7,237 nucleotides of DNA, from positions 1 to 7,237 of the forward strand of contig VGIY01000131.1 of the NCBI GenBank assembly GCA_016867695.1, in the 5' to 3' direction. Source of the stretch: Candidatus Eiseniibacteriota bacterium. GTDB taxonomy: Bacteria; Eisenbacteria; RBG-16-71-46; CAIMUX01; WJJG01. Below are positions 1-4,199 of this stretch, piece by piece. The translations under genes and the position numbers were made by a program. The stretch's first letter is position 1. Each line of letters starts with the position of its first letter. Under the pieces are notes generated by a model. The model was given only the letters and a program-made list of their open reading frames with translations. It was not told the DNA's origin and ran no database searches.

Positions 1-1
1 C

Positions 2-823
2 GTGGTCGTCGACGGCGCGACCATTCCGGAGTCACTGCTGGAGAGCGAGCTGTTCGGCCATGTCCGGGGTGCGTACACCGGCGCGTCGGCCGCCAAGATC
101 GGGCGATTGCCGCTGGCTGAAGGCGGAACGCTCTTCCTGGACGAGATCGCGAACCTAAGCCTAGCGGCGCAGGGGAAGCTGCTTCTCTTCCTCGACAGCC
201 ATCGTTGCACAGCGGTGGGATCGGAGAAGGAGATCCAGCTCGACGTGCGCCTCATCGCGGCCACGAACCAGGATCTCGAGAGCATGGTCAGGGAAGGCAG
301 GTTCCGTGCCGACTTGCTCTACCGGATCCAGGTCGCGGCCGTCACCCTGCCGCCGCTACGCGAACGCGTGCTGGACATCGGCCCGCTGGCCAGTCTCTTT
401 GTCGCCAGACTGGGCAAGGAAATGGGCCGGCCCCACGCCAGGCTCTCGACGGACGCGATCGAGCTCCTGGAATCCTGCCCGTGGCCCGGCAACGTCCGGC
501 AGCTCAAGCACGTTCTGGAAGGCTCCCTGGTGCTGGCGGAGCGCGACATCCTGCACGCCGCGGACCTTGTCCTGCCGGCACCGGCACGGGAGGAGGCCGC
601 TGAGCGCGGGGAGAGCCGTGCAGATGCCGCGACGGCCTTGCCGGCGGGACCCGATCCGGGGTCTGTCACGGGTCGGTACGCGGAGCAAGTCGCGCAGTTC
701 GAGCGCGACCTGATCACGAGGGCTATGGAGAAGACCGGCGGAAACAAGTCAGCCGCGGGGAGATTGCTCGGGCTGGATGACAATCAAATCCGCTACCTGT
801 GCCGCAAGCACAGCGTCCTTTGA
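2..823 (+). CDS. Sigma-54 enhancer-binding transcriptional activator, 5'-partial
   Basis: This is the C-terminal part of an AAA+ activator that remodels RNA polymerase-sigma-54 using ATP. In the 273 visible residues I see the sigma-54 contact loop as GAYTGA (residues 23-28), Walker B GGTLFLDEI (41-49), sensor I around IAATNQDL (85-92), the arginine-finger segment GRFRADLLYR (99-108), the sensor II/WPGNVRQL segment (161-168), a linker rich in Ala, Glu and Pro (about 190-222), and a Fis-type helix-turn-helix (about 230-270, with NKSAAGRLLGL). Walker A and any N-terminal sensory domain lie upstream of the window. The GTG at position 2 is therefore an internal valine codon and not the start, and the input signal is unknown. 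The visible loop carries Tyr where Phe is usual (GAFTGA), a conservative change. The gene is followed by a sigma-54 promoter at 1132, so the next operon is a plausible target. Family certain; target inferred. Confidence 0.96.
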   Translation: MVVDGATIPESLLESELFGHVRGAYTGASAAKIGRLPLAEGGTLFLDEIANLSLAAQGKLLLFLDSHRCTAVGSEKEIQLDVRLIAATNQDLESMVREGRFRADLLYRIQVAAVTLPPLRERVLDIGPLASLFVARLGKEMGRPHARLSTDAIELLESCPWPGNVRQLKHVLEGSLVLAERDILHAADLVLPAPAREEAAERGESRADAATALPAGPDPGSVTGRYAEQVAQFERDLITRAMEKTGGNKSAAGRLLGLDDNQIRYLCRKHSVL

Positions 824-1131
824 CCCCCGAAGCCGGCCTGTCGCCGCCACCCCGGTCGTCTTCAGACCCGTGGAATAGTCATGGGATACCTTGACTTCTT
901 CGCTCCCCAGGCCATGCCCTCCGCCCGTGCCCAGCCCATCGGTTCACCCTCTGTGGGCAACTCGACGGCGCCGACACATCCGCGCGGTCAACCCACGAGG
1001 CATCCGGGAGCGGCGCCAACTCAGTGAGCACCAGCAAGGTAGGCCGCAATCGTCGAGTCGCGCTTCGGTTCGCCGTCACTGCGAGCTGAATCGCGCGCCA
1101 ATGGCTCTTGGACCCGCCTGTCATCTGCCTG
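824..1131. other. Intergenic region upstream of sigma-54 promoter; no gene supported
   Basis: About 300 bases separate the activator gene from the -24/-12 element. Short open frames exist on both strands, but none has a Shine-Dalgarno sequence or a recognisable product. No U-tract terminator is visible after the activator stop. This is where upstream activator sites for the enhancer-binding protein would be expected. The only repeated word I found is CGGCGCC(G/A)AC at 966-975 and 1011-1020, about 45 bp apart. In GC-rich DNA that is weak evidence. Confidence 0.5.
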
Positions 1132-1147
1132 TGGCACGACTCCTGCA
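1132..1147 (+). promoter_or_regulatory. Sigma-54 (-24/-12) promoter
   Basis: The sequence TGGCACGACTCCTGCA matches the sigma-54 consensus TGGCACRNNNNTTGCW except for C in place of the first T of the -12 element. The invariant GG (1133-1134) and GC (1145-1146) are separated by exactly 10 nt, as required. Transcription would start near 1158, giving a leader of about 195 nt before the lipoprotein gene at 1353. The gene directly upstream encodes a sigma-54 activator, which supports the call. No comparable sigma-70 promoter is seen before 1353. Confidence 0.78.
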
Positions 1148-1259
1148 CTCCTGACGATCGACTGCGCCGGATTGCTCATGGCGCTCTTCCCCGGTTCTGA
1201 AGAAGGAGCGGGCTCGATCGGGCAGGTCGCAGGGCTTTGCGCGCGGCCGAGGGGAGGGC

Positions 1260-1308
1260 GGTGTGACCGGGCGCACGCGAGAAGGCGCCACACCCATGGC
1301 TGGTGTGG
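1260..1308 (+). promoter_or_regulatory. Leader RNA with two mutually exclusive hairpins
   Basis: CCACACC (1288-1294) pairs perfectly with GGTGTGG (1302-1308) across a 7-nt loop. Its CACACC part (1289-1294) can instead pair with GGTGTG (1260-1265). That longer hairpin is continued by GCGC (1271-1274) pairing with GCGC (1285-1288), with a 5-nt bulge. The two folds share the same strand and cannot form together. This switch-like layout lies in the predicted 5' untranslated leader of the sigma-54 transcript, 45-95 nt before the start codon. No known riboswitch class is recognised. Pairing is seen in the sequence; a regulatory role is inference. Confidence 0.45.
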
Positions 1309-1321
1309 GAGGACACAGGCG

Positions 1322-1346
1322 GACAGGTCGTCCTGTCAGGGAGGAG
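1322..1346 (+). promoter_or_regulatory. Hairpin abutting the Shine-Dalgarno of the lipoprotein gene
   Basis: GACAGG (1322-1327) and CCTGTC (1332-1337) form a perfect 6-bp stem with a TCGT loop. It ends one base before the strong Shine-Dalgarno AGGGAGGAG (1338-1346), which sits 6 nt from ATG 1353. This ribosome site fixes the start at 1353 rather than an in-frame GTG-led extension further upstream. The stem leaves the Shine-Dalgarno itself free, so it may protect or present the site. Confidence 0.55.
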
Positions 1347-1352
1347 ACGATC

Positions 1353-2210
1353 ATGGGAATCCACCGGAGTAGCTTAGTGTCAGTGCTGGTTGCCGTCTTC
1401 GCGGTCGCCGGAGTCTGGGTGTGGTCGGGGTGCGGCAACCAGGGTGAGGGCACGACGGCTCCGCCGACCGCGTGGCACGGAATCGACGCGCGGACTCTGG
1501 CCGCTGAGGGCGAAGACATCGGGCAATCGACTGCCGATGAGATGGTCGAGCAGGTGGCGTCCGGGCAGATGACCGAGCAGGAACTGCAGTGCCTGGCTCG
1601 GCAGCAGCTCCCGGCCGGGCCGGAGGGGAGTGGTGAGGCCCCCGCACGCGAGATCGGCACGATGTCTCTGCATCGGGGGTACACGGAGTTCGCTGCGCCG
1701 TGGGCCCATGGCTCCGCCAACAAGTCGCACACCGGATGTGTCGCGACGATCAACCCCAGTACAGGAGTCGGGCGGGCGTACGCCAGGGGATATCCGAACA
1801 CGGCCACATGGGCGCAGTGCTCGGTGGCGAACACGCCGCCGGGAACCGCCCTCAGGTACACGGGCCCTACGCGGAGCGGCAACGTCATCCTCAAGACCCC
1901 TTCGATGTACAGCGGATTCATGGTCAGGGGACTGGCCGCCTCCGCATCCGCATGGTTGACGGTTCAGGAGTACCTCCCCAACGGCCAGTTCAGCCGCAAC
2001 TACGAGCAGCGAGTGGACTGGATCTCTTGCGTCGGGAGCTTCTCCAGAGACCTGAACGGACGCTACCTTTCGATCGACCTGAAGACGAACTACCTGTATC
2101 GAATCACGATCTGGGCCTACGCCAACGCCTCGTCAGGATCGACTCCGCAGACGGGCTCGGCTACCGATATCTCCTCCGCTCAGCTGAAGAAGGTCTGGAT
2201 CGGGTATTGA
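1353..2210 (+). CDS. Exported protein of unknown family, probable lipoprotein
   Basis: This 285-residue protein belongs to no family I recognise. The N-terminus has a basic start (H4, R5), a hydrophobic stretch (8-24) and then WSGC with Cys27, which resembles a lipobox. The -3 residue is Trp instead of the usual Leu, so lipidation is likely but not certain. The residue after Cys is Gly, so there is no Asp inner-membrane retention signal. Residues 28-42 form a flexible Gly/Thr/Pro tether. Residues 45-86 are acidic and helix-like. From about 105 the sequence alternates polar and aromatic residues (many Tyr, Trp, Ser, Thr), as in beta-sandwich domains. Four further cysteines (80, 129, 156, 226) could form disulfides in the periplasm or outside the cell. 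It is the first gene of the predicted sigma-54 operon; the next gene starts 49 nt after its stop. The start is set by AGGGAGGAG at 1338-1346. Confidence 0.8.
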   Translation: MGIHRSSLVSVLVAVFAVAGVWVWSGCGNQGEGTTAPPTAWHGIDARTLAAEGEDIGQSTADEMVEQVASGQMTEQELQCLARQQLPAGPEGSGEAPAREIGTMSLHRGYTEFAAPWAHGSANKSHTGCVATINPSTGVGRAYARGYPNTATWAQCSVANTPPGTALRYTGPTRSGNVILKTPSMYSGFMVRGLAASASAWLTVQEYLPNGQFSRNYEQRVDWISCVGSFSRDLNGRYLSIDLKTNYLYRITIWAYANASSGSTPQTGSATDISSAQLKKVWIGY

Positions 2211-2246
2211 CGGGACACTGATGCCGCCCAGGCGCTTGATCGAGAG

Positions 2247-2254
2247 AAGGGAGG
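2247..2254 (+). promoter_or_regulatory. Ribosome binding site that decides the start at 2260
   Basis: AAGGGAGG lies 5 nt before ATG 2260. An in-frame ATG at 2221 would place this site inside the coding region and add a charged 13-residue extension ahead of the signal peptide, so 2260 is preferred. Confidence 0.75.
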
Positions 2255-2259
2255 CTTCC

Positions 2260-2802
2260 ATGCGGTGCATGATCATGATCGCCGGTTCGTCCCTGATCCT
2301 CGCCGCCAGCGCTGCGTTCGCCGCACCAAACCCCGGCTACCAGGTGTCCCAGGCCGCGCTGGTGCCCGGAGGCGTCGCCTCTGCGCAAGGGACCTACACG
2401 ACGGTGCGTGGCGGTATGGGGTATGTCGGCGCGGGACAGTCGGCGAGCGCCAGCTATCTGCTCTGGGCCGGAGCCGGCGTACCAGCGGCCTTCACCAGTC
2501 CGGTCCCCGGACCCGACGAGGCGTGGGTCTTCCGGACGTTGCCCAACGCCCCAAACCCCTTCAGTCGGGACACCGTCATCCGCTACCAGCTCCCACAGGC
2601 TTCCGATGTCACCGTGGCCATCTACGACCACGGCGGGCGACTGATCCGGCATCTCGCCTCTGCGGGCCGGGCAGCCGGGCCGCATGCGCTGCGGTGGGAC
2701 GGGCGCGACGAAGAAGGACGGACCGTTCCGTCTGGCGTCTACCTCTACAAACTGCGGGCCGGCAGCAGCTCCCACGAGGGCAGGATGGTGGTTCTGAGGT
2801 AG
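2260..2802 (+). CDS. Small secreted protein with C-terminal FlgD-Ig/T9SS-type sorting domain
   Basis: The protein has 180 residues. A Sec signal peptide covers about 1-21 (hydrophobic core IAGSSLILAASAAFA, cleavage near AFA-AP). Residues 31-75 form a short Gly/Ser/Ala-rich segment with the pattern GTYTTVRGGMGYVGAGQ then SASYLLWAGAG. It resembles a module that often precedes sorting domains in FCB-type secreted proteins; that is from memory and only moderately sure. Residues 94-180 are a FlgD-Ig-like / type A sorting domain: LPNAPNPFSRDTVIRY, then VTVAIYDHGGRLIR, RWDGRDEEG, SGVYLYKLRAG, and the C-terminal end RMVVLR. Such domains direct cargo to the type IX or a related outer-membrane export route and are often removed. 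Here almost no cargo is attached, which is odd. It is the middle gene of the exported trio and is probably co-transcribed with its neighbours. It is unlikely to be a flagellar hook-cap protein: it has a signal peptide and no FlgD N-terminal domain. Confidence 0.87.
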   Translation: MRCMIMIAGSSLILAASAAFAAPNPGYQVSQAALVPGGVASAQGTYTTVRGGMGYVGAGQSASASYLLWAGAGVPAAFTSPVPGPDEAWVFRTLPNAPNPFSRDTVIRYQLPQASDVTVAIYDHGGRLIRHLASAGRAAGPHALRWDGRDEEGRTVPSGVYLYKLRAGSSSHEGRMVVLR

Positions 2803-2820
2803 GGCTCCAACCCGGAGCCC
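2802..2820 (+). promoter_or_regulatory. Hairpin starting on the stop codon, between second and third exported genes
   Basis: GGGCTCC (2802-2808) and GGAGCCC (2814-2820) form a perfect 7-bp stem with a 5-nt AACCC loop. The first paired base is the G of the TAG stop codon. No T-run follows, so it is more likely a partial terminator, processing site or mRNA stabiliser than a full terminator. It could lower expression of the third gene relative to the first two. Confidence 0.5.
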
Positions 2821-2827
2821 CCGCTCC

Positions 2828-2861
2828 TGCCGCGTGCCCCGTCAGCGGCAAGAAGGAGGAG
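2828..2861 (+). promoter_or_regulatory. Hairpin plus Shine-Dalgarno of the third exported gene
   Basis: TGCCGC (2828-2833) pairs with GCGGCA (2845-2850) across an 11-nt loop. The stem ends directly before the ribosome site AAGGAGGAG (2853-2861), 6 nt from ATG 2868. The layout copies that of the first gene, where a hairpin also abuts the Shine-Dalgarno. This site fixes the start at 2868; the open frame running upstream across the previous gene is not coding. Confidence 0.5.
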
Positions 2862-2867
2862 AAGACG

Positions 2868-3926
2868 ATGCGTGGCAAGTCCCGTAACCAGGCACGGATC
2901 CGCGCGGGAGTCTCGACCGGATGCGCCCTGCTCACCCTAGTGGCAGTCCTGGGCGCAATCTGCGCGGTCCAGGCGGACACGCCGGTCACATTCACCTACC
3001 AGGGAATCCTGACCGATCCGAACGGCCATCTCGCGACGGGCGAGTACAACATGCGGTTCTCCATCTACCCCGCTGCCACAGGCGGGACGCCCCTGTGGAC
3101 AGAACTGCACGACTACAACTCGCAGAAGGTCGTCGTGACCGGCGGCCTCTTCGAGGTGCTGCTGGGTCAATTCGTGGACATCGATCCGACCCTCCTCCCG
3201 GGCGACGGAAGCACTCCGTACCTAGAGGTCCAGGTGGAGGCTGAAGTCCTCTCACCGCGCAAGCCGCTCAACTCGGTGCCGTACGCCCTCCTGGCGGGCC
3301 AACCAGGCGCAGGCGGCAACACCCTTGACGAAGCCTATGACGAGGGCGGACCTGGCGCCGGCAGGGTGATCTGCGCTGATGCGGGGCCCGTCCTCATCGA
3401 CTGCGCTGATGGACTCGCCGTCAGCGGGAGTGTCTCCGTCGGCGATGATCTCTCAGTGAACGACCGCGCCTACGTCAACCGGTCGCTTGCCGTGGGGAGC
3501 TATGCTCTTGGCCTCGAGGGATCCGTGTACATCACTCAGCAGCAGGTGTCGATCGGCGGATGGAACCTATACGTGGAGAAAGAGTCCCACGTTGGGTCCT
3601 TGAGCCTGAGATTCGACTACAACAGCGGCTGGCAGAGCATCGATCCGAACCAGGTTAGGGTCTTCAACCACGACCTAGGCGGCACTCCCAGCGACTACAT
3701 CGTGATCATGGACGGCAAGAGCTCGAACGGTGGAATTCACCAAGCCAACTTCGGAACAGGCTACAGCGGCATCAACCAGTGGATCGGTTGTGAGTGGTAC
3801 GATCTGACGGGCAGCTCGATTCGCGTGAAGCGAGGAAACAACGACACAGCAACATCGCCGACCAAGGACTGGAGTCAGGTGCGCGTCCGGATCATCAAGA
3901 ACAACCAGTACCCGGACATCCCATGA
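2868..3926 (+). CDS. Modular secreted beta-rich protein (FxYQGxL domain, repeat stalk, C-terminal adhesion-like domain)
   Basis: The protein has 352 residues. A Sec signal peptide covers about 1-36 (cleavage near VQA-DTP). Residues 40-143 match a widespread secreted domain with FTYQGILTDPNG at the start, then Y60-F64, GGTPLWTE, GGLFEVLLG and the closing KPLNSVPYALLA. Residues 151-185 carry the motif NTLDEAYDEGGPGAGR, known from repeat-containing secreted proteins. Residues 183-231 are short beta-strand-like repeats (SGSVSVGDDLSV, NRSLAVGS). Residues 232-352 form a separate domain with SGWQSI, NHDLGGTPSDYIV, GGIHQANFG, WYDLTGSSIRVKR and a closing QVRVRI. I associate it with a recurrent but poorly described extracellular domain, possibly lectin- or tail-fibre-like. 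The overall plan (anchor, stalk, binding head) suggests a surface adhesin or fibre, but function is inferred. It is the last gene of the trio and is followed 60 nt later by a strong hairpin. No C-terminal sorting domain is present, unlike its upstream neighbour. Confidence 0.85.
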   Translation: MRGKSRNQARIRAGVSTGCALLTLVAVLGAICAVQADTPVTFTYQGILTDPNGHLATGEYNMRFSIYPAATGGTPLWTELHDYNSQKVVVTGGLFEVLLGQFVDIDPTLLPGDGSTPYLEVQVEAEVLSPRKPLNSVPYALLAGQPGAGGNTLDEAYDEGGPGAGRVICADAGPVLIDCADGLAVSGSVSVGDDLSVNDRAYVNRSLAVGSYALGLEGSVYITQQQVSIGGWNLYVEKESHVGSLSLRFDYNSGWQSIDPNQVRVFNHDLGGTPSDYIVIMDGKSSNGGIHQANFGTGYSGINQWIGCEWYDLTGSSIRVKRGNNDTATSPTKDWSQVRVRIIKNNQYPDIP

Positions 3927-3986
3927 GGGGCGAGCCCCGGCCGAACGCCTAGTGCCGGGCCCGTCGTCGAGGACGAGCGTGAGCCT

Positions 3987-4020
3987 CAGGCCGCAGGGTC
4001 CGTTCCGACCCTGCGGCCTG
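3987..4020 (+). terminator. Strong GC-rich hairpin terminator closing the exported-protein operon
   Basis: CAGGCCGCAGGGTC (3987-4000) and GACCCTGCGGCCTG (4007-4020) form a perfect 14-bp stem with a 6-nt CGTTCC loop, 60 nt after the stop codon at 3926. No T-run follows, as is common in GC-rich genomes, so the fold rather than a classic U-tract would have to stop transcription. A smaller hairpin (TCGTC/GACGA, 3964-3976) lies just before it. The stem is unmistakable; terminator function is inferred from position. Confidence 0.75.
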
Positions 4021-4085
4021 CATGTCCCGGCGACCCCTCGCCGCCTCAAGATGCGTTGCTTCACGCGTTCTGCCGACCGCGCCTG

Positions 4086-4109
4086 AATCGGGCGGTCAGA
4101 GGCCCGATT
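4086..4109 (+). promoter_or_regulatory. Candidate operator: 8-8-8 inverted repeat overlapping the kbl -35 box
   Basis: AATCGGGC (4086-4093) and GCCCGATT (4102-4109) are perfect inverted copies separated by 8 nt. The right arm includes the first two bases of the -35 hexamer TTGACG. A 24-bp dyad at this place is typical for a dimeric regulator. The two half-site centres are 16 bp apart, so this could be a repressor or an activator touching polymerase. The protein that binds is not identifiable from the window. Confidence 0.55.
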
Positions 4110-4137
4110 GACGCCGCCGTCCCCCCTTTCCTATACT
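4108..4137 (+). promoter_or_regulatory. Sigma-70-type promoter of kbl
   Basis: TTGACG (4108-4113) and TATACT (4132-4137) each match the housekeeping consensus at five of six bases, with an 18-bp spacer. The predicted start near 4144 gives a leader of about 56 nt before ATG 4200. The AT-rich -10 stands out in otherwise very GC-rich DNA. Confidence 0.72.
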
Positions 4138-4199
4138 CCCCGCTTTCTTCGGCGGACGGCCCGCGCGCGACGCGATGGGGACACTGGGAGGGAGGCATC

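Noticed and set aside
891..920. TTGACT as a sigma-70 -35 box
   Set aside because: No -10-like hexamer is found 16-18 bp downstream.
881..1026. Small open frame of about 48 codons in the intergenic region (starts MGYLDFFAPQ)
   Set aside because: It has no Shine-Dalgarno sequence, a Pro/Ala/Ser composition typical of random GC-rich DNA, and no recognisable product.
879..1154. Open frames of nearly 90 codons on both strands between the activator and the sigma-54 promoter
   Set aside because: They overlap each other on opposite strands, lack ribosome sites, and one runs across the -24/-12 element; they are chance frames.
1263..1352. Upstream in-frame extension of the lipoprotein gene
   Set aside because: It would put a charged 30-residue stretch ahead of the signal peptide and bury the strong Shine-Dalgarno and hairpins in coding sequence.
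2161..2775. Antisense open frame opposite the sorting-domain gene
   Set aside because: It crosses two genes on the other strand and lacks motifs; the + strand proteins have clear signal peptides and domains.
2539..2802. Flagellar hook-cap protein FlgD
   Set aside because: Only the Ig-like C-terminal fold is shared. A signal peptide is present, the FlgD N-terminal region is missing and no flagellar genes are nearby.
2265..2867. Long open frame upstream of and in frame with the third exported gene
   Set aside because: It overlaps the sorting-domain gene in another frame, is Arg/Pro/Gly-rich without motifs, and the real signal peptide starts at 2868 after a strong Shine-Dalgarno.
4056..4199. 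Extended N-terminus of kbl
   Set aside because: It contains the promoter hexamers and has no similarity to the Kbl N-terminus, which begins naturally at ATG 4200.
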